NCBI GenBank assembly: GCA_039936115.1
Contig: JBDTIZ010000274.1
Coordinates: 1 to 15,758, forward strand
Reading direction: 5' to 3'
Length of the DNA stretch: 15,758 bases
DNA from: DATIJJ01 sp039936115
Lineage (GTDB): Bacteria > Pseudomonadota > Gammaproteobacteria > DSM-16500
Positions within the stretch are counted from its first letter, which is position 1. Every line of letters starts with the position of its first letter. The position numbers and the translations under genes are program-made. Below, piece by piece: positions 1 through 6,917 of the stretch. The notes under the pieces were generated by a model, which was not told the origin of the DNA, did not search any database, and saw nothing but the letters and a program-made list of their open reading frames with translations.

Positions 1-20
1 TTTTATGTTTTTAATTCCGG

Positions 21-41
21 ACCCCGCAACAAGTGCGGGGT
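21..41. repeat. Short perfect palindrome (8-bp stem, 5-nt loop)
   Basis: ACCCCGCA at 21-28 pairs exactly with TGCGGGGT at 34-41 around the loop ACAAG. It looks like a member of the small GC-rich palindromic repeats dispersed between genes in many proteobacteria. It lies downstream of polA, which runs toward it, but neither strand has a T-run after the stem, so it is not a standard intrinsic terminator. The 3' arm is also the start of the tandem repeat at 33-95. Confidence 0.6.
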
Positions 42-95
42 GACAGGGGTTGTGTGCGGGGTGACAGGGGTTGTATGCAGGGGAACTGTGGTTAT
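33..95. repeat. 21-bp tandem repeat, 2 exact copies plus 1 degenerate
   Basis: Positions 33-53 and 54-74 are identical 21-mers beginning GTGCGGGGTGACAGGGG and ending TTGT. Positions 75-95 are a decayed third copy (ATGCAGGGGAACTGTGG and so on). The array sits just past the polA stop codon. It has probably grown by duplication of one arm of the adjacent palindrome. Copy number may differ between strains. Short plus-strand reading frames across it have no ribosome binding site and are considered spurious. Confidence 0.7.
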
Positions 96-111
96 AGGAG
101 AAGGAAGGAAC

Positions 112-2808
112 TCAACTCGAAGCCGCATCCCAATTTTCACCCGAACCAATATCCACCAACAATGGAATACTCAACTGCGCAGCATTCATCATATGCGTCC
201 GCACAACAGCTTTGAAATTTTCAACGTCAGATTTTCGAACTTCAAATACCAATTCGTCATGAACTTGCATAATCATTTTGGCATCAGTGTGATTTTGCGT
301 TAGCCAATCATCAAGAGAAATCATCGCGCGTTTAATAATATCAGCCGCACTTCCTTGCAGTGGCGCATTAATTGCAGCACGTTCTGCCGCTTTCTGTCGC
401 ATGATTTGGCTGGAATTAATTTCAGGCAAATACAAACGCCGTCCCCACAGGGTTTCAACATAGCCTTGCGCGTGAGCCTGAGATCTCGTGTTATCCATAT
501 ACGCTTTGACTAAGGGATAGCGTGCAAAATATCGGTCGATATAATCTTGGGCAGCATGTCGATCAATACCAAGTTGTTTTGCTAATCCGAAAGCCGACAT
601 GCCATAAATTAATCCAAAGTTAATGGCTTTAGCCGCACGTCGTTCATCTGATGTCACTTTATCAATTGAAATGCCTAACACTTCTGCCGCAGTGGATTTA
701 TGCACATCGAGATTTTGTTCGAATGCTTTTAACAAATTGGGATCTTGAGAGATATGCGCCATGATACGCAATTCAATTTGCGAATAATCCGCACTCACTA
801 ACTCATAACCTGATGGTGCGATAAATGCTTGACGAATTCGACGGCCTTCTTGCGTGCGAATCGGTATGTTTTGCAAATTGGGTTCTGATGAAGATAAGCG
901 ACCGGTGGCTGCACCTGTCTGATTGTAGGATGTGTGAATTCGACCTGTGCGCGCATTTATTTGTTCAGGTAAACGTTTAGTATAGGTTGTGATTAATTTA
1001 CTTAAACCACGATATTCGATAATAAATTTTGGCAATGGATATTCGTGCGCTAATTCTTGCAACACAGCTTCAGCAGTAGATGGTTGTCCTGTCGGTGTTT
1101 TTTGCAAAATAGGCAAAGCTAGTTTGTTGTATAAAATATCTTGTAATTGTTTTGGCGAATTTAAATTAAATTTTCCGCCCGCTAATTTATAAGCTTCAAG
1201 TTCAAGCTCAACTAAACGCAACTCAAGTTCAGTGCTTTGTCTGGTTAACATGTCAGCGTCGATCAACACGCCATTTCTTTCCATGTGCGCAAGCACTGTG
1301 ATTAAAGGTATTTCAATTGATTCAAAGGTTTTTTTCAAACCGGGTTCTTTTAAAAATTTCGGCCATAACGCATGATGTAATTGCAATGTGACATCAGCAT
1401 CTTCAGCAGCATAAGGCGACGCTTCTTCAATCGTGACTTGATCGAAACCAATTTGTTTTGCACCCTTCCCCGCAATATCCGTGTAATAGATTGTGCGCCA
1501 GCCCAAATATTTTAAAGCGAGTGAATCCATGTCATGTGTATTGCTTGCGCTATCTAAAATATAAGATTCCAACATGGTATCATAAGCAATTCCTTGCAAC
1601 TGAATACCGTGATTTGCCAGTATTTCAAAATCATATTTGAGATTTTGAGCAATTTTTTTTATGTTCGGATTTTCGAAAATGGGTTTCAGTTTTTGTAAAA
1701 CGGCTTCGCAATTTAATTGCGTAGGCGCACCGGGATAGGTGTGTGCGAGTGGAAGATAAGCGGCTTTTCTGGGTTGTGTTGCAAATGAGAGACCGACAAT
1801 TTTTGCATCCATGTAATTTAAGCTCGTTGTTTCAGTATCGAATGCAAATATTTCTGCATTGCTTAAATCGGCGCATAGTTTTTCTAATTGGTTTTCTGTA
1901 AAAATAGTTTCGTAGGCAGCATGTTTTTCATTTTTTTTCGGCTGATGTTTTTCGAGAATTTCGTTAAGCCAATTTTTGAATTCCAATTCGTTATACAGTT
2001 CGGATAGTTTTTCTATGTCTGGTGGTGTGCGATTTAAAGTATCTAATGTCACCTGCAATGCGACATCTAATTTAATGGTGGCGAGGGATTTAGCCATAGG
2101 AAGTTGTTGCAGTGAGGCACGTAAATTGTCACCAACTTTGCCGGTTATTTTACCGGCGTTGGTGATGATGTTATCCAGTGAACCATGTTCGATTAACCAT
2201 TTTACGGCTGTTTTAGGCCCAACTTGCGGCACACCAGGAATGTTGTCAGAGGTGTCACCGACCAAGGCTAAATAATCTATAATTAATTCGGGCGGAATAC
2301 CAAATTTTTCAACTACGGCAGGCGGCGTCAATAAGGTATTCGTCATCGTATTGACGAGTGTCACGTGTTCATCGACTAACTGAGCTAGGTCTTTGTCGCC
2401 AGTTGAGATGAGGGTATCGATTTTATTTTCTTTGGCTTGTTGTGCCAGAGTGCCAATTACATCATCGGCTTCAACGCCCTCCTCAATAATTAAAGGAATG
2501 CCTAGTGCGCGGACGATGGCATGAATCGGTTGAATTTGTTGGACAAGTTCGCTTGGCATGGGTGGCCGGTTTGCTTTGTAATGCTCATAGATTTCTTCGC
2601 GAAACGTTTTGCCTTTGGCATCAAAGATGACAGCGATTTGTTCGGGCTCATAGTCGTTGAGCAATTTACGAAGCATATTGGTAACACCGTAAATGGCGCC
2701 GGTTGGGTTGCCTTTTGAGTTTGAGAGAGATGGCATTGCGTGAAAAGCGCGATATAAATAAGAAGAACCATCTACTAAAATTAAAAGTTTTTTTGCGTTT
2801 TTTTCCAT
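112..2808 (-). CDS. polA: DNA polymerase I
   Basis: Template-directed DNA polymerase that removes RNA primers, fills gaps and acts in excision repair. The 898-aa product has all three Pol I domains. The N-terminal 5'-3' exonuclease (about 8-290) includes VFDAKGKTFR-type motifs and GDTSDNIPGVPQVGPKTA. The 3'-5' proofreading domain (about 300-490) keeps its acidic residues: D324/E326 in DTET, D393 in NLKYD and D470 in YAAEDAD. The polymerase domain has motif A DYSQIELR (D674), motif B RRAAKAINFGLIYG (K727, Y735) and motif C MQVHDELVFEV (D851). The C-terminus GSGENWDAASS is typical. E. coli Pol I is 928 aa. I start at ATG 2808 (MEKNAKKLLILVDGSS) because it aligns with the family N-terminus. The in-frame ATG at 2877 would add 23 unrelated residues and overlaps the candidate promoter. 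The ribosome binding site is weak. polA is divergent from dnaA. Confidence 0.98.
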   Translation of the reverse strand: MEKNAKKLLILVDGSSYLYRAFHAMPSLSNSKGNPTGAIYGVTNMLRKLLNDYEPEQIAVIFDAKGKTFREEIYEHYKANRPPMPSELVQQIQPIHAIVRALGIPLIIEEGVEADDVIGTLAQQAKENKIDTLISTGDKDLAQLVDEHVTLVNTMTNTLLTPPAVVEKFGIPPELIIDYLALVGDTSDNIPGVPQVGPKTAVKWLIEHGSLDNIITNAGKITGKVGDNLRASLQQLPMAKSLATIKLDVALQVTLDTLNRTPPDIEKLSELYNELEFKNWLNEILEKHQPKKNEKHAAYETIFTENQLEKLCADLSNAEIFAFDTETTSLNYMDAKIVGLSFATQPRKAAYLPLAHTYPGAPTQLNCEAVLQKLKPIFENPNIKKIAQNLKYDFEILANHGIQLQGIAYDTMLESYILDSASNTHDMDSLALKYLGWRTIYYTDIAGKGAKQIGFDQVTIEEASPYAAEDADVTLQLHHALWPKFLKEPGLKKTFESIEIPLITVLAHMERNGVLIDADMLTRQSTELELRLVELELEAYKLAGGKFNLNSPKQLQDILYNKLALPILQKTPTGQPSTAEAVLQELAHEYPLPKFIIEYRGLSKLITTYTKRLPEQINARTGRIHTSYNQTGAATGRLSSSEPNLQNIPIRTQEGRRIRQAFIAPSGYELVSADYSQIELRIMAHISQDPNLLKAFEQNLDVHKSTAAEVLGISIDKVTSDERRAAKAINFGLIYGMSAFGLAKQLGIDRHAAQDYIDRYFARYPLVKAYMDNTRSQAHAQGYVETLWGRRLYLPEINSSQIMRQKAAERAAINAPLQGSAADIIKRAMISLDDWLTQNHTDAKMIMQVHDELVFEVRKSDVENFKAVVRTHMMNAAQLSIPLLVDIGSGENWDAASS

Positions 2809-2847
2809 AGCGAATTTTTTTCCAACAAGCTGTGTGGGAGAATGCGC

Positions 2848-2877
2848 ATGATACGCAAATAGTAATTCGGTGGACAA
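2848..2877 (-). promoter_or_regulatory. Candidate sigma-70 promoter for polA
   Basis: On the minus strand, TTGTCC (2877-2872) and TATCAT (2853-2848) are separated by 18 bp. The -10 matches 5 of 6 and the -35 matches 4 of 6 consensus bases. Transcription would begin near 2841 and give a leader of about 30 nt before ATG 2808. This is inferred from sequence only. Confidence 0.35.
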
Positions 2878-2911
2878 GGCTTATGTTTTTTTCAGAATGA
2901 ATATTAATTTC

Positions 2912-2994
2912 TTTTTTTAACCCTCCTCTCCCCAACCCTCTCCTCCCACAAAAGGCGTGGGAAGAGAGGGTTGGGGAGAGGAGGGTTAAAAAAA
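2912..2994. repeat. Near-perfect 37-bp inverted repeat (MITE-like palindrome)
   Basis: The arms 2912-2948 and 2958-2994 are complementary at 36 of 37 positions, separated by the 9-nt loop CAAAAGGCG. The stem is strongly asymmetric in bases: the left strand is C/T only apart from its A's (CCCTCCTCTCCCC and so on) and the right is G/A. It is bounded by T7 on the left and A7-8 on the right. It lies between the divergent polA and dnaA genes. On both strands the stem ends in A's rather than T's, so it has the wrong polarity for an intrinsic terminator. The C/T-rich class resembles palindromic intergenic repeats found in several gammaproteobacteria. It could extrude as a cruciform in supercoiled DNA. 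Confidence 0.85.
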
Positions 2995-3030
2995 ATGAAG
3001 CAACAGTTTTAAAACCAAACTCATTACTGA

Positions 3031-3044
3031 GGTTCGCCCCTACA
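3031..3044. repeat. Fragment of dispersed GGTTCGCCCCTACA repeat
   Basis: These 14 bases are the exact reverse complement of 5658-5671, the outer arm of the inverted repeat between dnaN and recF. A related sequence is present after gyrB. Here only one arm tip is present, about 55 bp upstream of the dnaA start, so the dnaA leader may overlap a decayed repeat. Confidence 0.5.
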
Positions 3045-3086
3045 CAATCTATGTTATTATGTCCTTCGATTTTATTGTATCGTTTT

Positions 3087-3101
3087 GGGAGATGTCAGTT
3101 G
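3087..3101 (+). promoter_or_regulatory. Ribosome binding site and TTG start of dnaA
   Basis: GGGAG at 3087-3091 is followed after 7 nt by TTG 3099-3101. The spacing is ideal, and translation from here reads LSATLWEKCL, matching the usual first residues of gammaproteobacterial DnaA. This site decides the start against ATG 3051. Confidence 0.75.
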
Positions 3102-4466
3102 AGCGCAACGCTTTGGGAAAAATGTCTAAGTTCTTTGCAGGATGAGTTTCCATCCCAGCAATACAATACTTGGATTAGACCGCTACAAGTTGAGCATGTC
3201 GAAGACAGGCTTACATTGTTTGCGCCCAATCGTTTTGTTTTAGACTGGATTAAAGATCGTTTTTTAGCGCGAATTACAGAGCTAGTTAATCAGTTTAGCC
3301 ACGCCGAGCCTCCCGGTATTTGTTTAGAAATTGGTAGCAAACGCACTGAAACTGGCAAAACAGATTTTGTGCATAAAACGCAAACAATTCAACCTGTGGC
3401 TGAGCGCGGTAAAGTACCGTCAACTGTGGCGGATATTCCAAATTATCAAAGCAACATCAATGCTTCTTTTACATTTGATAACTTTGTCGAAGGTAAATCG
3501 AACCAATTAGCAAAAGCCGCGTCATTGCAGGTGGGTGAAAATCCAGGCGTTGCTTATAATCCGCTCTTTTTATATGGCGGTGTTGGTTTGGGTAAAACGC
3601 ATTTGTTGCACGCTATTGGCAATCAAATTATTCGTAATAATCCAAATGCCAAAGTGTTGTATCTCCATTCTGAGCGTTTTGTAGCCGATATGGTCAGAGC
3701 ATTACAAACCAACGCGATGAACGATTTTAAACGCTATTATCGAACGGTCGACGCTTTATTGATCGATGATATTCAATTCTTCGCGGGCAAAGATCGGTCA
3801 CAAGAAGAATTTTTCCACACGTTTAATGCATTATTAGAAAGCCAGCTGCAAGTTATCTTAACGTGTGATCGCTATCCTAAAGAAATTAATGGCGTCGAAG
3901 AACGGTTAAAATCACGTTTTGGCTGGGGATTAACGGTTGCGGTTGAGCCGCCTGAGCTTGAAACACGTGTCGCCATTTTGATGAGCAAAGCTGAGCTTGC
4001 TAATATTAATTTACCCTATGAAGTGGCATTTTTCGTTGCAAAACGTATTCGTTCCAATGTGCGAGAATTGGAAGGCGCACTTAAGCGCATTATTGCTAAC
4101 GCTCATTTTACTGGCAAACCTATTACCGTTGATTTTGTAAAAGATGCTTTGCGTGATTTGTTGGCGTTACAAGATAAATTAATTACAATCGAAAACATCC
4201 AAAAAACAGTAGCAGAATACTATAAAGTTAAGATTGCTGATTTGTTATCTAAACGACGTAGCCGTTCAGTCGCAAGACCTAGACAAATGGCAATGGCACT
4301 AGCGAAAGAGCTGACTAACCATAGCTTGCCGGAAATTGGCGATGCGTTTGGTGGTCGTGACCATACGACTGTATTGCACGCGTGCCGTGTGATTGCTGAA
4401 TTTAAGCTATCCAATCAGGATATCGAAGAGGATTACACTAACCTCTTGCGAATTTTAACTACATAA
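3099..4466 (+). CDS. dnaA: Chromosomal replication initiator protein DnaA
   Basis: AAA+ ATPase that binds DnaA boxes, melts the origin and loads the helicase. Numbering from the proposed start (455 aa): domain I is at about 1-80 (SATLWEKCLSSLQDEFP, then WIRPLQ and APNRFVLDW), followed by a short variable linker. The AAA+ core has Walker A GGVGLGKT (160-167), Walker B LLIDDIQFF (220-228), sensor I ILTCDRYPKEI, the arginine-finger segment RLKSRFGWGLTV and sensor II RSNVRELEGA (318-327). DNA-binding domain IV carries GGRDHTTVLHACR (418-430). The start is unusual. TTG at 3099 lies 7 nt after GGGAG (3087-3091) and gives the family N-terminus. ATG 3051 would add 16 non-matching residues with no ribosome binding site. 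dnaN follows 31 bp downstream. E. coli DnaA is 467 aa and also uses a non-ATG start. Confidence 0.97.
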   Translation: MSATLWEKCLSSLQDEFPSQQYNTWIRPLQVEHVEDRLTLFAPNRFVLDWIKDRFLARITELVNQFSHAEPPGICLEIGSKRTETGKTDFVHKTQTIQPVAERGKVPSTVADIPNYQSNINASFTFDNFVEGKSNQLAKAASLQVGENPGVAYNPLFLYGGVGLGKTHLLHAIGNQIIRNNPNAKVLYLHSERFVADMVRALQTNAMNDFKRYYRTVDALLIDDIQFFAGKDRSQEEFFHTFNALLESQLQVILTCDRYPKEINGVEERLKSRFGWGLTVAVEPPELETRVAILMSKAELANINLPYEVAFFVAKRIRSNVRELEGALKRIIANAHFTGKPITVDFVKDALRDLLALQDKLITIENIQKTVAEYYKVKIADLLSKRRSRSVARPRQMAMALAKELTNHSLPEIGDAFGGRDHTTVLHACRVIAEFKLSNQDIEEDYTNLLRILTT

Positions 4467-4497
4467 AACTTATCTTAATCTACGGAAGATTAAAACC

Positions 4498-5604
4498 ATG
4501 AAAGTAACTATTCTACGTGCAGCCTTATTGAAACCATTGCAGATGATTAGTGGTGTTGTTGAGCGTCGACAAACATTACCTATCCTGGCAAATGTCTTGG
4601 TAACTGTCAAAGATCAAACCATTTCTTTGACAGCAACGGATCTTGAGATCGAGTTGGTTGGAACTGCACAATTGACTGAGCCGTCCGAACCGGGTGCGAT
4701 TACGGTTTCCGCGCGCAAATTATTGGATATTTGCCGTGCGCTGCCTGAAACGGCGGTCATTCAGATGACACTAGAAGGCGATAACGTGGTATTGCGCTCA
4801 GGTAGAAGCCGTTTTCTCTTGTCGACATTACCAGCACAGGATTTTCCGAGTGTTGAAGAAACTCCGTTTACAACCGAATTTTCGCTGAATCAGGCAAAAT
4901 TAAAAAAACTGATTGGAAAAATTTACTTTGCCATGGGTCAACAAGATGTCCGGCATTATTTGAATGGTGCGTTATTTGATATAAATCAAGGCGTTATGAA
5001 ATGCGTGGCGACAGATGGCCACCGATTGGCGTTTAGTTCGATTGATGATATTTCAGAATTAACAGCACAGGCTAAAATTATTTTACCGCGTAAAAGCGTG
5101 CTGGAATTGATGCGCTTAATGGATGTGAATAGCGACGAAAACATTACAGTTTGCATTGGCGATAATCATTTTCGAGTGAAGTCGTCAGAATTTACCTTTA
5201 CCTCTAAATTGATTAATGCCCAGTTTCCTGATTATGAAAAACTGATTCCGCGTACTATCGAAAATACAGTTCTTGCTAGCCGCGAAGCGCTAAAACAAGC
5301 GCTAACCCGCGCCTCTATTTTATCAAATGAAAAGTTTCGTGGTATTCGCTTGCAGCTTGAGAGCGATACCTTGCGTATTGTTGCCAATAATCCAGAACAA
5401 GAAGAAGCTGAAGAAATGGTTCAGATGGAATACCAAGGAAATGGTATGGAAATCGGTTTCAATGTGGCTTATTTGCTGGATGTGGTTTCAACAATTGCAT
5501 CAGAGAATATCCGCTGGTCCTTTAGCGATCCAAATGGTGGTGTATTAATCGAATCATCGGAAAAAGACGACAGCTTGTACGTTGTTATGCCTATGCGGTT
5601 GTAG
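4498..5604 (+). CDS. dnaN: DNA polymerase III beta subunit (sliding clamp)
   Basis: Ring-shaped dimer that encircles DNA, tethers Pol III and other polymerases, and takes part in DnaA inactivation. The 368-aa product has the usual length (E. coli 366) and the three-fold clamp architecture. The N-terminal domain contains LLKPLQMISGVVERRQTLPILANVLV. The middle domain is marked by the conserved CVATDGHRLAFS. The C-terminal domain ends in VMPMRL; E. coli ends VVMPMRL, the segment that helps form the hydrophobic binding cleft for clamp-binding peptides. Start ATG 4498 has GGAAG at 4484-4488. It lies 31 bp after dnaA and is probably cotranscribed with it. The next gene, recF, is 202 bp away across an inverted repeat. 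Confidence 0.98.
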   Translation: MKVTILRAALLKPLQMISGVVERRQTLPILANVLVTVKDQTISLTATDLEIELVGTAQLTEPSEPGAITVSARKLLDICRALPETAVIQMTLEGDNVVLRSGRSRFLLSTLPAQDFPSVEETPFTTEFSLNQAKLKKLIGKIYFAMGQQDVRHYLNGALFDINQGVMKCVATDGHRLAFSSIDDISELTAQAKIILPRKSVLELMRLMDVNSDENITVCIGDNHFRVKSSEFTFTSKLINAQFPDYEKLIPRTIENTVLASREALKQALTRASILSNEKFRGIRLQLESDTLRIVANNPEQEEAEEMVQMEYQGNGMEIGFNVAYLLDVVSTIASENIRWSFSDPNGGVLIESSEKDDSLYVVMPMRL

Positions 5605-5652
5605 AATGTTAAATAGGTAGGTGGATCTATTCGGCCTGACGTATGCGCGGCC

Positions 5653-5753
5653 GCTTTTGTAGGGGCGAACCTGTGTGTTCGCCCTCTCGATACGAAAGAT
5701 GTCATTCCCACGTCAGCCGCAGGGCGAACACACAGGTTTGCCCCTACAAAAGC
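5653..5753. repeat. 33-bp inverted repeat inside the dnaN-recF gap
   Basis: The left arm 5653-5685 (GCTTTTGTAGGGGCGAACC onward) and right arm 5721-5753 are complementary at 32 of 33 positions. The one difference is G-U compatible in RNA. The spacer is 35 nt. A 5-bp direct repeat CTGAC occurs at 5636-5640 and 5759-5763 and may be a target-site duplication, though it is too short to prove this. No coding capacity. The core AGGGCGAACCTGTGTGTTCGCCCT is itself self-complementary, so each arm can also fold alone. Related sequences lie at 3031-3044 and in 9391-9554. The transcript of the dnaA-dnaN-recF cluster would carry a very stable hairpin here. Confidence 0.85.
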
Positions 5754-5806
5754 TGCAGCTGACCCTTCCTAGGATGATAACCAAAAAAGAGGTATTTTTT
5801 TAACCT

Positions 5807-6898
5807 ATGTCATTAATACGACTCGATGTAGCCGATTTTCGTAATCTAAGCGCAGTCAAAATAGATCCTATTGAAAGCGGTTTCAATGTATTCTACGGTG
5901 ATAATGGCAGCGGCAAAACCAGTTTATTAGAAGCTATTTACTACTTAAGTCGAGGTCGTTCATTTCGCAGCACATCAACTAGCCACGTAATTAACCATAC
6001 CGCAAAAAAACTCTCTCTTTTTGCGCATATTCAAACAGCAAGCCCCAACCCACCCATTCCAATTGGAATAGAGCGCCAACGCAATGGTGATATGAAAATT
6101 CGGATTGCCGGAGAAGATGGCGCCTCGTTTGCGGAATTAGTACAATTAATGCCAGCTTTATTAATTAATTCTAATTGTTATAACTTATTAGATGGCGGTC
6201 CTATTTTTCGCCGAAAATACTTGGATTGGGGCGCGTTTTACTTAACTAATGACTTTTTTCGTATTTGGAAGCAATACGAGCGAGCCCTAAAACAACGAAA
6301 TGCCGCGCTACGTGTGCAATCACCCAAAAAAGAGTTGCAAATATGGACGCTAGAGTTAGTTCGCTCAGCATCAGCATTACATGAATTGCGACGAGACTTT
6401 GTGCAACAGTTATTGCCTTTTTTAAATTCAGCGCTTCTTGAGCTGATTAGTATTCCTGGGTTAAAAATGGGTTATCAGCCAGGCTGGGATGATAGCTTGA
6501 ATTTTCAAGAAGAAATCGAACGATCTATCGATAAGGATAGATATGTGGGATATACCCAATTAGGGCCTCATCGGGCGGATTTTAAGATTACAATCAATCA
6601 GACGCCGGTTAAAGATATCTTATCTAGAGGCCAGCAAAAATTATTCGTTTGTGCTATGATAGTGGCCCAGGGAGCAATGCTACAACAGTGCGTCAATAGG
6701 CGCCCAATCTACTTAATCGACGATTTACCATCAGAGCTTGATAGTCTTAGTAGAACTAATCTGATGGCTCTGCTTTCGAGGCAAGAAGCGCAAGTATTTT
6801 TAACGGCTGTTGAGCGCGAAGCATTAGCTGACTCATTTGCCAGGGTCCCCGTAAAAATGTTTCACGTGGAACATGGTGAAACGAGGGAAGTGAACTGA
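5807..6898 (+). CDS. recF: DNA replication and repair protein RecF
   Basis: SMC-like ABC ATPase that works with RecO and RecR to load RecA at single-strand gaps and stalled forks. The 363-aa protein (E. coli 357) shows Walker A GDNGSGKTS (31-39), the GPHR motif (253-256), ABC signature LSRGQQKLF (272-280), Walker B IYLIDD (301-306) and D-loop SELD (309-312). The N-terminus MSLIRLDVADFRNL is the family start. AGAGG around 5788-5792 is the only ribosome-binding-like sequence, and its 14-nt spacing is longer than ideal. The C-terminal MFHVEHG is encoded by a perfect parS consensus. gyrB begins 19 bp after the stop, consistent with cotranscription. Confidence 0.97.
   Translation: MSLIRLDVADFRNLSAVKIDPIESGFNVFYGDNGSGKTSLLEAIYYLSRGRSFRSTSTSHVINHTAKKLSLFAHIQTASPNPPIPIGIERQRNGDMKIRIAGEDGASFAELVQLMPALLINSNCYNLLDGGPIFRRKYLDWGAFYLTNDFFRIWKQYERALKQRNAALRVQSPKKELQIWTLELVRSASALHELRRDFVQQLLPFLNSALLELISIPGLKMGYQPGWDDSLNFQEEIERSIDKDRYVGYTQLGPHRADFKITINQTPVKDILSRGQQKLFVCAMIVAQGAMLQQCVNRRPIYLIDDLPSELDSLSRTNLMALLSRQEAQVFLTAVEREALADSFARVPVKMFHVEHGETREVN
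6858..6873. promoter_or_regulatory. Candidate parS (ParB-binding) centromere site within recF
   Basis: TGTTTCACGTGGAACA fits the chromosomal parS consensus TGTTNCACGTGNAACA at every fixed position. The flanking A (6857) and T (6874) extend the palindrome to 18 bp, with one asymmetric pair at the N positions. Chromosomal parS sites are known to cluster near the replication origin, as here. It is read in frame as Met-Phe-His-Val-Glu-His near the RecF C-terminus. The parA and parB genes are not in this window, so function is inferred from the consensus match and location. Confidence 0.75.
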
Positions 6899-6917
6899 TT
6901 ATTGGGAGTAATGAAGA

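Noticed and set aside
33..95. Start of a CRISPR array
   Set aside because: The units are directly abutting 21-mers with no spacers.
2806..2877. polA starting at ATG 2877
   Set aside because: The 23 extra residues do not match Pol I N-termini, and the codons overlap the best polA promoter candidate; ATG 2808 gives the family start.
2912..2995. The large hairpin as an intrinsic terminator for polA or dnaA
   Set aside because: Both genes are transcribed away from it, and on either strand the stem is followed by A's rather than T's.
698..3839. Scattered DnaA-box-like 9-mers: TTATGCACA at 698-706 (+) and 3368-3376 (-), TTTTCCACA at 3831-3839 (+)
   Set aside because: They lie far apart inside polA and dnaA coding sequence, and about one such match is expected by chance in this length, so they do not define an origin.
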